This document shows, in pieces, positions 43,616-52,403 of a DNA stretch of 58,523 nt. The number at the start of each line of letters is the position of its first letter. Position 1 is the first letter of the stretch. The stretch comes from Candidatus Woesearchaeota archaeon (GTDB lineage Archaea; Nanobdellota; Nanobdellia; Woesearchaeales; JACPBV01): positions 1 to 58,523 of the forward strand of contig JAHWIN010000031.1 of the NCBI GenBank assembly GCA_019322475.1, given 5' to 3'. Position numbers and translations under genes: made by a program. The notes beneath the pieces were generated by a model. It ran no database searches, was not told where the DNA came from, and saw only the letters and a program-made list of their open reading frames with translations.

Positions 43616-44716
43616 ATGATCCTTAAGAGACTGATATTTATTTTTGCAACGGCCTTATTGTTATCGGGGCTTATCTCTCCAGCATATGGGTGGATTCCTC
43701 CGCCTCCAGGGACTAGCTGGGAGAACAACAATTCCCAGGAAACTTCCTTATCCTATGATTCGACGCTTCAGATGGAATCTTTTAAGATAGAGGTCGACGG
43801 GAAAACCGACAGCATAGGGAAAAATGGGAGTAAGATCTCAAGAGAGGCTAAGGAGGAGTCAGACATAGAGGTAAGGCTCAGCATCAAGAATATATGGGAA
43901 AAAGATATAGAGGATATCGATATCGAAGCAGCCATAGAGGACATAGATGATGGTGACGACCTTAAGGCTGATGATGACATAAGCCTGCTGGAGCCTGGCG
44001 ACTCTAAGAGGGCTGATCTTGATTTTAAGCTTCCCTTAAGGGTTGATGAGGGCAGCTACACCTTGGTGATAGAGGCAAAGGGAATTGATGAGGATCATAA
44101 TGTCCATACCCTGAGCTGGGAGGCTGTACTTGAGGTGGAGAAAGAAAAGCATAACCTGAAGATCACAAAGGCTTCATTATCCCCTTCTACAGCCAGATGC
44201 GGAGAGAACCTAAGGCTGAGCCTGGGCATCCTTAACCTTGGGAGGGATGAAGAGGAGGTTAAGATAGAGATAAAGAACGAATACCTTGAGGTAGATATAA
44301 TTGAAGAAGGGGTAGAGCTGGGCACAGGAACGGATAATGATGCCTCCTATGAGAAATCCTTCAGGCTTACCCTCCCTTCCAGCATAGAAAGCGGGACATA
44401 CTATCTTGATGTGAATGCATATTACGATGACGGCAAAAGCCCGGTTTCAGAGAAAAAGGAGATTGCAGTTGAATGCATAACAGGGGCAAACAAGGAGGTG
44501 AGGCAGCTTCCTGTAAAATCCCTTCCCCCCACTGTTTCAGAGAAGTTAAGCACGCTTGGGGAAGAGAAGAGCACCAGCGCAACAATATCTGCGGAAAGCA
44601 GGAAGTCTGCTGTCCTGCTGTTTACTCTGCTTTTTTTGGCTATGCTTGGCCTTATCATCTTCTTATTGGCGGTGATCATAATAATAAACGGCCGCCGGAG
44701 AAAGAGAGCCATATAG
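43616..44716 (+). CDS. Membrane-anchored surface protein
   Basis: 366 residues from ATG 43616, which has GGAGGG 9 nt upstream; ATG 43607 lies too close to that site. A signal peptide (LIFIFATALLLSGLISPAYG) is followed by PPPPGTSWENN. Two beta domains follow: SDIEVRLSIKNIWEKDIEDIDIEAAIEDIDDGDDL is typical of CARDB/NEW3-like folds, and a second copy begins near residue 180 (LKITKASLSPSTARCGENLRLSLGILN). A linker and a C-terminal helix (VLLFTLLFLAMLGLIIFLLAVIIIIN) with GRRRKRAI inside the cell complete it. It may be the anchor for the soluble surface proteins encoded upstream. Confidence 0.82.
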   Translation: MILKRLIFIFATALLLSGLISPAYGWIPPPPGTSWENNNSQETSLSYDSTLQMESFKIEVDGKTDSIGKNGSKISREAKEESDIEVRLSIKNIWEKDIEDIDIEAAIEDIDDGDDLKADDDISLLEPGDSKRADLDFKLPLRVDEGSYTLVIEAKGIDEDHNVHTLSWEAVLEVEKEKHNLKITKASLSPSTARCGENLRLSLGILNLGRDEEEVKIEIKNEYLEVDIIEEGVELGTGTDNDASYEKSFRLTLPSSIESGTYYLDVNAYYDDGKSPVSEKKEIAVECITGANKEVRQLPVKSLPPTVSEKLSTLGEEKSTSATISAESRKSAVLLFTLLFLAMLGLIIFLLAVIIIINGRRRKRAI

Positions 44717-44770
44717 GCATTTTTAATCAGAAGCTTGTTATTGGGGCTGTGCTGCTTATAGGCAGATGCC

Positions 44771-44920
44771 TTATCCTGCAAGCCCTACCAGGCTTAGCAT
44801 GTCTTTGGAAGCAGCCTGAATGTCCCATCCATTCTTGATAAGGAAAATGAGCAGTATAATGGCCAATGCTGCAATTATCAGGGAGAATATCCTTATCCTT
44901 GCGCCTTTCATAATCTTCAT
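44771..44920 (-). CDS. Small single-helix membrane protein
   Basis: 49 residues: a basic start MKIMKGARIRIF, one hydrophobic helix (SLIIAALAIILLIFLI) and a short tail KNGWDIQAASKDMLSLVG. GGAGG lies 8 nt before the ATG and a TATA-like TTTATAAG about 35 bp upstream, so it is likely expressed. No family known. It is antisense-free and lies between convergent genes. Confidence 0.6.
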   Translation of the reverse strand: MKIMKGARIRIFSLIIAALAIILLIFLIKNGWDIQAASKDMLSLVGLAG

Positions 44921-44994
44921 CTTTTTAGGGCCTCCTACATTTTTTTATGCAGAACCTTATAAACTTTCCTATCTTCCGATGGGCCGCCAGACCT

Positions 44995-45933
44995 TTAATA
45001 TTCCATGCTCATCCTTGTTTCAGTCAGGTCCCTGAGGATTTCCAGTATGCCCACCAGCTTATTCAGAAGCCTCATCTCCTTGAACGACCCTTTTTTTATA
45101 TTGTCTATCCTCTTTATGGCCTTGTTCCTGTTTTCCATGAAATTTATCACCCTGCCAATCTCGAACTTATAGAACAATTCAAAGTAGTCCTTGATAGAAT
45201 CCCGGATAAAGCCCAATATGGCATTATACTCGTCATTAAACCTGGGATTGTACTCCAGGATATCCCTTGCAGTATACTTTAAGATGTCTGTTATTTTGTC
45301 AAGGCTCGCTATGATGTGGTATAAGAATGTTATGTTCTGCGAGTTAGGTGATCCATGCTTATTCAACAGCCTTAAGCAGTAGCTAGCGAATTTGGTGATG
45401 GTGTCATGCTTCCTCTCAATGGTCTCTATCAGGATAAGGTTGTTGGACTTGGCTCCGCTTATGAGATCCTGGCTGGCGAGGTCCAGCAGCAAGAACATCC
45501 TCCTTAAGGCGGTGTTGAACTCTTTTATAGAAGACTTTGATATATCCTTTATGATACATGAGTTTTCCTTTTCCTCAACTATCTCTCCTCCGACAAGCCG
45601 GTTAACTTCCTGGTGGATTATAGAGCTTACCTTAATCTTTTTGTCAAGCTCGAAATAGTTTGTTAGAACCTTATTGAAATGTATCGATATAGTATCATAG
45701 CCTTTCCTATAAGCTGACCTTATAAGATGGATTATGGATGTCCTGTCAAGCCCTGTAATGTCAAGCTCTACCTTGTTAAGCTCAATTCCCTTTTCAGTGC
45801 TTATGATGATCTTGTTTCCGTCTTCCTTGACATCGATCTCGTCACCCTTTTTTATCCCGTGCTGCAACGCCCACCTTCTTGGAAGCGAGATCAGCTGCGT
45901 ACTATTGGCTATCTGTATGACCTTTCTTTTCAA
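44995..45933 (-). CDS. AbrB/SpoVT N-domain fused to PhoU-like domain (regulator)
   Basis: 312 residues from TTG 45933 with a GGGGGG site upstream. Residues 1-45 are a swapped-hairpin DNA-binding domain (STQLISLPRRWALQHGIKKGDEIDV). The remainder is helical with two PhoU-like three-helix repeats (FNTALRRMFLLLDLASQDLI and IRDSIKDYFELFYKFEIGRVI). Such fusions are common in archaea and are thought to link phosphate or metal status to transcription. It is divergent from the small acidic gene at 46137. Confidence 0.88.
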   Translation of the reverse strand: MKRKVIQIANSTQLISLPRRWALQHGIKKGDEIDVKEDGNKIIISTEKGIELNKVELDITGLDRTSIIHLIRSAYRKGYDTISIHFNKVLTNYFELDKKIKVSSIIHQEVNRLVGGEIVEEKENSCIIKDISKSSIKEFNTALRRMFLLLDLASQDLISGAKSNNLILIETIERKHDTITKFASYCLRLLNKHGSPNSQNITFLYHIIASLDKITDILKYTARDILEYNPRFNDEYNAILGFIRDSIKDYFELFYKFEIGRVINFMENRNKAIKRIDNIKKGSFKEMRLLNKLVGILEILRDLTETRMSMEY

Positions 45934-46018
45934 TTTAATCCCCCCTGTTATGAGTTATTCCCTCTTGATGGGAATCTAAGCTTCACCTTTTTTTCACTAT
46001 TAAGGGAATTCAATTTTC

Positions 46019-46076
46019 TATATAAATCTTTCTTTTTATATAAACATTATAAAATTTAAGCGATAATTATATAAAA
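46019..46076. promoter_or_regulatory. Divergent promoters: regulator (-) and acidic protein (+)
   Basis: A minus-strand TTTATATAG at 46019-46027 faces the regulator gene, and a plus-strand ATTATATAAAA at 46065-46075 faces the acidic protein gene. Both transcripts would have leaders (about 40-60 nt), consistent with the ribosome sites present before each start. Confidence 0.5.
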
Positions 46077-46136
46077 AAATCTTCATTACTTTTGGTAGTA
46101 AAAATAAGAGAGATAAGAACTATGGGGGTAGATAAA

Positions 46137-46271
46137 ATGAATATATTGGAGGAAAACAAGGACAGCTGCAGCTGGGGAGTTTATGGAAAAGAGTCCCGCG
46201 AGGAGCTTTTGGAAGGGGACGAGCTGACGCCCGAAGAGGAAGGCTTTATGCAGGGCTATATGGAGGCTTAA
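46137..46271 (+). CDS. Small acidic protein with EEGFM motif
   Basis: 44 residues from ATG 46137 (GGGGGT 8 nt upstream; in-frame ATG 46122 is an alternative). The C-terminal half REELLEGDELTPEEEGFMQG matches REDLVEADEISPLEEGFMEG of the zinc protein encoded at 53938, so this is a real conserved module. Two Cys-free ends, very acidic, probably disordered or helical. Function unknown; a docking peptide for a shared partner is possible. Confidence 0.7.
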   Translation: MNILEENKDSCSWGVYGKESREELLEGDELTPEEEGFMQGYMEA

Positions 46272-46275
46272 GGCA

Positions 46276-46386
46276 ATGGACGACTATGCTCCTTTCAGGA
46301 AGGAGAAAAAGAAGAATTTTGACCTTGGCTATGGGATAATATTTGTGAATACAGAGGACAAGATGAACGATTTTATGGATAAGTGA
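46276..46386 (+). CDS. Very small charged protein
   Basis: 36 residues (MDDYAPFRKEKKKNFDLGYG onward) starting 4 bp after the stop of the acidic protein, with GGAGG inside the upstream gene. Lys-rich start and acidic end. It may form a translationally coupled pair with the acidic neighbour. Its size makes it uncertain. Confidence 0.4.
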   Translation: MDDYAPFRKEKKKNFDLGYGIIFVNTEDKMNDFMDK

Positions 46387-46469
46387 CATGGCTGGTATAG
46401 CATTGTTTCTTCGGATAAATCCATAGCATTATGAACTTTCAAGAATACAGAGCTTGAAGGATACACACA

Positions 46470-47726
46470 TCACTCTTTTATCAGGCCATAGCCTATAAGC
46501 CTGAACCTGTTGCCTATCATCCGGGATATGGTCACTCTTGAACCTATCTCTGCGCAGACAGGGAGCTTTAGCCTGCATTTTATATGGCTTTTTTTAAGTT
46601 CAGAAACTATGCCTACTGTTGCAGCAGAGTTTACATTGAGCATCAGGACCTCATTCAGCTTTATGGGCTCAACATCCAGGTCTTCTTTTGACCCTACGAC
46701 CCTTTTAAGAAGATTGGTTGCCAGTTTCAGCTCATACCAGACAGGAGGCAGTTTTCCGGAAAGCCCAACTATGGATCCGGTCAGCTTATCAGAGAATACA
46801 ATAGAAGGGTCCAGAGAGGTCAATACACCAATAGAGCCTCCAGGGCCCACTTCTTTTAAAGAAGCGCTTCCTGATCTTAGGTCAATTATCCTGGCTTTCA
46901 GGGTTTTCCATACCTTCCTGTTTTTTTCCTCTACCTCATAGCCCGGCTTGATCTCTATCTCTTCGCCTTTTTTCAGTATCCCCTGCTTTAAGGCCCCTCC
47001 AAGAACACCTCCCTGTATCTTTTCTATCCCTATCCCAGGCTTGTTGACATCAAAGGATCTTGCAACAAGCATCAGGGGGTCTTTTTTGGTGTCCCTTTTG
47101 GGCGTCTTGATATTTTTTTCTACAGCCCCTATCAATTCTGAGACCCCAACATTATGCTGGGCTGAGATAGGTATTATGGGAGCATCCCTGTATTTTGTGG
47201 ACTTTATGAAGCTTTTTATCTGCTTGTAATTCTTTACGGCCTGCTCTTCATTGACCAGGTCTATCTTGTTCTGGACTATGACTATATTCTCTATCCCTAT
47301 TATCTCCATAGCCATTATATGCTCCCTTGTCTGGGGCTGAGGGCATTCCTCATTTGCGGATATCAGAATCAATGCTCCGTCTACTATGGTAGCTCCTGCC
47401 AGCATGGTGGCCATCAGGCTTTCGTGGCCGGGAGCATCCACGAAGCTTACTTTCCTAACCGCTTTTGTTTTTTCCTTGCAGGAGGGGCATTCTTTTTTTA
47501 CGGTGTACAGTCCGCATTTTTCACATCTCCTGAAAGTTACGTCAGCATAGCCCAGCCTTATCGTTATGCCCCTTTTCATCTCCTCAGAATGAGTATCTGC
47601 CCACTTTCCGCTTAGCCTTTCAAGCAGGGTGGTCTTTCCATGGTCAACATGGCCGACTAACCCGATATTTACTACAGGGTTTTTAGGCTCTTCATCTTTA
47701 GGTGCTGCAGATTTTTTTCTTGGCAT
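46470..47726 (-). CDS. eif2g: Translation initiation factor aIF2, gamma subunit
   Basis: 418 residues. G-domain motifs: GHVDHGKTT (about 24-32), DAPGHE, NKID. A zinc knuckle CEKCGLYTVKKECPSC (about 67-82) is typical. Domains II and III follow (GTPase barrel domains, ending IGNRFRLIGYG). It binds Met-tRNAi with GTP. It lies 3 bp after S6e, the usual archaeal order. Confidence 0.97.
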   Translation of the reverse strand: MPRKKSAAPKDEEPKNPVVNIGLVGHVDHGKTTLLERLSGKWADTHSEEMKRGITIRLGYADVTFRRCEKCGLYTVKKECPSCKEKTKAVRKVSFVDAPGHESLMATMLAGATIVDGALILISANEECPQPQTREHIMAMEIIGIENIVIVQNKIDLVNEEQAVKNYKQIKSFIKSTKYRDAPIIPISAQHNVGVSELIGAVEKNIKTPKRDTKKDPLMLVARSFDVNKPGIGIEKIQGGVLGGALKQGILKKGEEIEIKPGYEVEEKNRKVWKTLKARIIDLRSGSASLKEVGPGGSIGVLTSLDPSIVFSDKLTGSIVGLSGKLPPVWYELKLATNLLKRVVGSKEDLDVEPIKLNEVLMLNVNSAATVGIVSELKKSHIKCRLKLPVCAEIGSRVTISRMIGNRFRLIGYGLIKE

Positions 47727-47729
47727 ATT

Positions 47730-48254
47730 TTACTTTTTCTCTTCTTCTTTTGGAGCTTCTTTAGCCGCTTCTTTCTTTTCTTCTTTCTTAGGCTCTTCTT
47801 TTGGAGCTTCTTTAGCCGCTTCTTTCTTTTCTTCTTTCTTAGGCTTCTCTTTGGCGGGCTCTTCACCTTCTTTTTTTGCAGAAGGCAGGACATCTTCTAT
47901 CTTTTTGGTCCCTTCCTTAACAATCTTTAGGTTTATCTGGGTTATCTTTTCGTTTATCTTATGCCCGCAGACGGTCTTTCTTGTCTTTTCCCCTTTCTTA
48001 AGCTTTGGGAAGCCTACCCCTCCTGTGGAATATATCTTTTTTCTTATGCCCTGTATGCCGTGTCTCATAGGGAATCCGCAGTAGTCAGAGCCGCCTGTTA
48101 TGAGGAACTCGTATCCAGGCATCCCGAAAGAGTCTCCGCTTACATTTTCCCCGATATTCAGGTTGAGGAAAACCTGCGCTTCCTGGTCTTTAGCCTCTTT
48201 TTGATAGCATTTTCCTGTTTTAGCGTCACCTATACATAATTTGAATGAAACCAT
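47730..48254 (-). CDS. rps6e: Ribosomal protein S6e with Lys/Glu-rich tail
   Basis: 174 residues. The core (1-125) has GENVSGDSFGMPGYEFLITGGSD and GFPMRHGIQG, the S6e signature. The last 50 residues are a low-complexity tail with two copies of KKEEKKEAAKEAPKEE, encoded by a DNA duplication of about 50 bp. Archaeal S6e usually stops near 125-130, so the tail is extra. GGAGGT lies before the ATG. Confidence 0.95.
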   Translation of the reverse strand: MVSFKLCIGDAKTGKCYQKEAKDQEAQVFLNLNIGENVSGDSFGMPGYEFLITGGSDYCGFPMRHGIQGIRKKIYSTGGVGFPKLKKGEKTRKTVCGHKINEKITQINLKIVKEGTKKIEDVLPSAKKEGEEPAKEKPKKEEKKEAAKEAPKEEPKKEEKKEAAKEAPKEEEKK

Positions 48255-48406
48255 CTCAATAACCTCCTTAAGTGTTTACTATAAGAAATTATTGCCCATT
48301 TAAAAAGCTTTATGTTTTGTAAAGTCGAACTATCCATCATATAAGCAGAGCGGCGGAATGCAGGCGCCACTAAGGGACATCGATACTCATCACTGAACTA
48401 TATGGC

Positions 48407-48736
48407 CTAGGACTTTACATGCTTATACCTGAATAAATCGGGCCTGCAGCTTTCAACCTCTTCAGAATCGACAAAAGGATAGAGCCTGCATACTTCAGGC
48501 CTTATATCATAGATGGTGCAAAAGTACATCCCTTTTCTTTTGCTTAGAAAAAGACACCCTTTTTCAGCTCTCTTAAGTACAGGGTTTTTTATTATATCAT
48601 CAAATTCCACGAAAGAGCTTTTCTTATGGCCTTTTTTTTCTATGGCTCCTATATCTTTTTTGCTTAGCTTTACTATCAGGTGTTTACAGCACTCTGCACA
48701 GCTCCTGTTACATGTGAAGTTTTGCTTTGTCAGCAT
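48407..48736 (-). CDS. Short YkgJ-type cysteine-cluster protein
   Basis: 109 residues. CNRSCAECCKHLIV at the start, then CLFLSKRKGMYFCTIYDIRPEVCRLYPF, give the CxxxCxxCC-C-C-C pattern that binds Zn or Fe-S. It starts 6 bp after the SPFH gene and is probably cotranscribed with it. Confidence 0.8.
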   Translation of the reverse strand: MLTKQNFTCNRSCAECCKHLIVKLSKKDIGAIEKKGHKKSSFVEFDDIIKNPVLKRAEKGCLFLSKRKGMYFCTIYDIRPEVCRLYPFVDSEEVESCRPDLFRYKHVKS

Positions 48737-48742
48737 AATGAC

Positions 48743-49507
48743 CTATCCTTTATCGCTTATCTTTTTAATATATTCTATAAGCTCTGTCGGGACAGGGAGT
48801 ATTATTGTGCTGTTCTTTTCAGAAGCGATCTCGCTCATGGTCTGGAACAGCCTTAATTGGAGACCTGCAGGCTCTTTTCCTATCACCTTTGCTGCCTGAG
48901 CAAGTTTTTCAGCGGCCTGGGACTCTCCTAAGGCTAAGGTAATCCTTGCTCTTCTGTCCCTTTCAGCCTCTGCCTGGTGGGCCATAGCCCTTTTCATGGT
49001 GTCAGGAAGCTCGATGTCCTTTATCTCTATCTTAGAGACCTTTATGCCCCATGGATCTGTGTCCTTATCGACTATCTGCTGGATCTTGTTTGAGATGTCC
49101 TCCCTTTTCTGGAGAATCTCGTCAAGCTCAAATTCCCCTACGATATTCCTCATGGTCGTCTGGGCGAGCTGGGAGACAGCATAGCCAAAGACCTCTACCT
49201 CAAGCACAGCCTTGTCTGCAACACTTACCTTATAGTAAAGGACCGCATTTACCTTGAGGCTTACATTGTCCCTGCTTACGCATTCCTGTGAAGGAACGTC
49301 AACTGCCTTTACCCTCATATCTACACGCTCCCATGTCTGGATGAGAGGTATTATAATCCTAAGGCCGGGATCCATAATGCCTACATATTTTCCAAAGGTA
49401 AACTTTACGCCCCTTTCGTACTGCCTTACTACCTTTAAAGAACCCAGAAAGATGACAATTACCCAAAAAAGTATAAACCCGCTTATTCCAAGACCGAAAA
49501 ATACCAT
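48743..49507 (-). CDS. Stomatin/prohibitin-like SPFH membrane protein
   Basis: 254 residues from ATG 49507, with GGAGGTG 6 nt upstream (a GTG at 49516 is inside the site). One N-terminal helix (FFGLGISGFILFWVIVIFL), the SPFH domain (VRQYERGVKFTFGKYVGIMDPG, QECVSRDNVSLKVNAVLYYKV) and a coiled coil (MAHQAEAERDRRARITLALGE). Slipins form membrane microdomain oligomers. Archaeal ones are often next to an NfeD protease partner; none is seen here, and a cysteine-cluster protein follows instead. Confidence 0.93.
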   Translation of the reverse strand: MVFFGLGISGFILFWVIVIFLGSLKVVRQYERGVKFTFGKYVGIMDPGLRIIIPLIQTWERVDMRVKAVDVPSQECVSRDNVSLKVNAVLYYKVSVADKAVLEVEVFGYAVSQLAQTTMRNIVGEFELDEILQKREDISNKIQQIVDKDTDPWGIKVSKIEIKDIELPDTMKRAMAHQAEAERDRRARITLALGESQAAEKLAQAAKVIGKEPAGLQLRLFQTMSEIASEKNSTIILPVPTELIEYIKKISDKG

Positions 49508-49531
49508 CTGAACCACCTCCCTAAAGATTAA

Positions 49532-50593
49532 CTACCTTTTGTTTAAATATCTTTCTATCCTCTTAAGGCCCTCTTCAATCTTGTCTATGTCAAGGGCGTA
49601 GCTGAGCCTTATCCTTCCTTCTGCCCCGAACCAGTCGCCAAGATAAGTTATCACTTTATGCCTCTTGTAAAGGTTCCATACGGCGTCCTTTGCATCCTTT
49701 ATCTTAGGAAGGACATAGAATGCGCCTTCCGGCTTCCATAGGTCCAGGCCTATATCCTGCAGCCCGCTATAGATAGCATCCCTTCTTTCTTTCCATATCC
49801 TGACCCTGCTTTCTATGTAGCCTTTTGGGGCATTAAATGCCCTGTATGCCATCTCCTGAGCTAAGATGTTCGTGTTCATGGAGGAATGGGTCTTTATCTC
49901 TACTACCTTGCTTATTATAGCAGGATCATTTGAGTACAGGTAGCCTACCCTGAAGCCGCACAGGGCATAGGTCTTTGAGAACGAGTTTATAGTAACTACG
50001 TGTTTTCCTTTCAGCATATAATTGTCCCTTTCATATATGAGGTCCTTGTATACTTCATCAGACAGGATAGTTATGTTAAGGTCTGCACAAAGCTTTTCTA
50101 TCTTCTTAAGCGTCGATATCTCCTGTATCCTTCCTGTAGGGTTAGACGGGGAATTTATGAGGACGGCCCTGCAGCCCCTTACCTTGTCATCAAAGTCTTC
50201 CATATCTATCTTTCCGTCTTCAGTTTCTGTGAAGACCGGGTTGAGGTGGTTGATCCTTACAAGAGGAAGATATGAGTAATAGTAAGGCTTATGCAGAAGT
50301 ATGTTGTCTTTTGGGGACAGTACAGCCCTGAATGCAAGGTCAAGGGCTTCAGAGGCCCCGTTTGTTATCACAAAATCATCCTTTCCTGAGCCTTCAAAGC
50401 CTTCCTGCCTCGAGATGGCTTTCCGAAGGTTGTCCTGGCCCTGTATAAGGCCGTACTTGAACTGCCTGTATGTGGGAAGAACCTTAAATACAGATTCAGG
50501 AGGGGGGAGATCAGGCTGGCCGGAGCCGAAGCTTATGATGTCATCCCCATGCACACCTATGAACATGGAAGCGCTAAGATTTTCCTTTTTCAA
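49532..50593 (-). CDS. Class I/II PLP aminotransferase
   Basis: 353 residues from TTG 50593; TATATTTATATA at 50617-50628 lies about 25 bp upstream, so the mRNA is leaderless and the TTG start is credible. PLP motifs: NGASEALDLAF, INSPSNPTG, SDEVYKDLIY and the Schiff-base Lys in NSFSKTYALCGFRVGY. It resembles aspartate/aromatic aminotransferases but is shorter at the N-terminus. Substrate cannot be assigned. Confidence 0.9.
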   Translation of the reverse strand: MKKENLSASMFIGVHGDDIISFGSGQPDLPPPESVFKVLPTYRQFKYGLIQGQDNLRKAISRQEGFEGSGKDDFVITNGASEALDLAFRAVLSPKDNILLHKPYYYSYLPLVRINHLNPVFTETEDGKIDMEDFDDKVRGCRAVLINSPSNPTGRIQEISTLKKIEKLCADLNITILSDEVYKDLIYERDNYMLKGKHVVTINSFSKTYALCGFRVGYLYSNDPAIISKVVEIKTHSSMNTNILAQEMAYRAFNAPKGYIESRVRIWKERRDAIYSGLQDIGLDLWKPEGAFYVLPKIKDAKDAVWNLYKRHKVITYLGDWFGAEGRIRLSYALDIDKIEEGLKRIERYLNKR

Positions 50594-50728
50594 GATATCT
50601 CAGATTAATGGTGGTTGGTATATAAATATAACTGAATGCCCTGGCTTTTTGCTTATCTTTTATATCTACTATTTAGTAGTAATTTAATCGAAAGGTTTAA
50701 AAAAGATGAGGGGTTATTGGGGGGTAAT

Positions 50729-51277
50729 ATGGCTTACGGAGTTGAAGAATTAAAGAAACCATTTCTTAGCCGCCTTTGTACTAAAATTACTGGTGGAATT
50801 GAGCGAAAATTAACAAATAATCCTGTTACAAACTATATTTCCGGAAGAAATGAGAAAAATGCTTTTACATATCTTGATACAAAAAGAAGAGAACTTGCTA
50901 AGGAAAAACCAGAGGACATAAATAGTGCTGTAATTGATGATATTCTTGGCTTGGCGCCTATCTTGAATTATAGCCTGGATGTAGCGATATATGAGGCGGA
51001 TAAAGGCAAGCTAACTTTTGTTGATTCTGGAAGTACTTCTGAATCAGATTCTTTTAGATTCAGTAAGGGGATGGATCATAGTGGATTGGATCAGTATCCC
51101 CTTTATATGAACATACATGATTGCTGTCAGATCAATAATATCTATGTCTTTAGGATGGAAAATACTTATCTTATGATCAAAACCGGAAAAAATAAAAAAT
51201 TCTCACTTGATTTATATAAAAAAATTGATGGCTATCTGAGAAAAGCTTTTTCTTCTAACAACAAAAAGAAAAAGTGA
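50729..51277 (+). CDS. Unknown soluble protein, AT-rich
   Basis: 182 residues from ATG 50729, with GGGGGGT 5-6 nt upstream; the longer frame before it is not needed. Helical start (YGVEELKKPFLSRLCTKITGG), then alternating strands (NYSLDVAIYEADKGKLTFVDSG, INNIYVFRMENTYLMIKTG) and a Lys-rich tail. No family recognised. Codon use is clearly more AT-rich than neighbours (AAA, AAT, GAA favoured over AAG, AAC, GAG), suggesting recent gain. Convergent with mscS. Confidence 0.7.
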   Translation: MAYGVEELKKPFLSRLCTKITGGIERKLTNNPVTNYISGRNEKNAFTYLDTKRRELAKEKPEDINSAVIDDILGLAPILNYSLDVAIYEADKGKLTFVDSGSTSESDSFRFSKGMDHSGLDQYPLYMNIHDCCQINNIYVFRMENTYLMIKTGKNKKFSLDLYKKIDGYLRKAFSSNNKKKK

Positions 51278-51287
51278 TATGCACCAA

Positions 51288-52364
51288 TCATCTATTCTTA
51301 AGATGCACATCCATCTGGGGGAAAGGTATGCTTATCCTGTTCTTATTGAGGGTGTTATAGATCATGCAGTTCAGCTTCTCTTTTGTCGTAAACCTTTCCT
51401 TGTATGATTTCAGCCAGACAAAAGCCTTGAAGTTTAAAGATGATTCTCCCATCTCGAGGAACATGACTGCAGGGTCGTGGTTCTTTTCGAGATTGTCCAG
51501 CTTCATTATCTCTTTCATCACCACCTTCTTTACCTTGTCTATGTCTGAGCCGTAAGCTACTGAAAAAGGGACGACTATCCTTTCTGTGGGGTTTGGGAGA
51601 ACATAGTTCCTTATGTTGGAGCTTGCGAGCTTTCCGTTAGGTATCATTATCACTTCGTTGTCCCAGGTCCTAATCCTTGTGCTTCTTAAGCCTACATCCA
51701 TCACTGTCCCTGTCAGGCTGTCATCTATCTTGACGATATCCCCTAGTTTTATGCTCCTGTCTATCAGCAATGATATGCCCCCAAATATGTTGCCGAGGGT
51801 GCTTTGAAGGCCGAAGGCAACAGCTATTCCCACTATCCCAAGGGAAGCCAGCAGAGGCCCTATCTCAATCCTCCAGATCTTCAGGACGAAAATAAGGCCC
51901 AGGAGCAAGGCTAAGAATCTTGTTGTCTTGCAGCTTACCTTTACCAGGTTCTCGTCCATCTCTTTTTCCCTTTTTGCGGCTTTTCTTTTTGCACAGCCTT
52001 TTATCAGTATCTCTATGACCTTTACAGCCAGATAGATCAGAAGTATCACCGATAATGTGGATGTGCCTCTATGCACTAGGGTATTGATATTTTCCTGCAG
52101 GCCTAAAGGGATAATTGCGAGCTTGATGCCCAGGACAAGAAGAAGCAATGATACCGGCTCATGGGTTTTCTGGACAAGGAGGTCATCTATGTCTGTTTCT
52201 GTCTTTGCAGTCAGCTTTAATATATATTTTTCAGCTATTACAGTAACCAGCTTTGCCCCGAGAAAAAATCCTATAAGGGTTATTATCGAGCGGGTGTACG
52301 GGCTTTTTAAAAGATGCTCAATATTCATCCCCATAAACTCTACAACCGCCATCCCATTAATCAT
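51288..52364 (-). CDS. mscS: Small-conductance mechanosensitive channel (MscS family)
   Basis: 358 residues. Four to five hydrophobic helices lead to the pore helix GIVGIAVAFGLQSTLGNIFGG, then the beta domain (GDIVKIDDSLTGTVMDVGLR, TWDNEVIMIPNGKLASSNIRN) and a C-terminal alpha/beta part. It releases solutes under osmotic downshock. TATA-like ATTTAAAC about 25 bp before ATG 52364 supports this start. Confidence 0.93.
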   Translation of the reverse strand: MINGMAVVEFMGMNIEHLLKSPYTRSIITLIGFFLGAKLVTVIAEKYILKLTAKTETDIDDLLVQKTHEPVSLLLLVLGIKLAIIPLGLQENINTLVHRGTSTLSVILLIYLAVKVIEILIKGCAKRKAAKREKEMDENLVKVSCKTTRFLALLLGLIFVLKIWRIEIGPLLASLGIVGIAVAFGLQSTLGNIFGGISLLIDRSIKLGDIVKIDDSLTGTVMDVGLRSTRIRTWDNEVIMIPNGKLASSNIRNYVLPNPTERIVVPFSVAYGSDIDKVKKVVMKEIMKLDNLEKNHDPAVMFLEMGESSLNFKAFVWLKSYKERFTTKEKLNCMIYNTLNKNRISIPFPQMDVHLKNR

Positions 52365-52403
52365 GCAGAATTCACACTTTATGCAGTTTAAATAATTTTA
52401 TGA

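Noticed and set aside
48370..48406. Possible C/D box RNA on the minus strand (GTGATGA present)
   Set aside because: No matching D or D' box CTGA at the right distance and no paired C'/D'; support is too weak.
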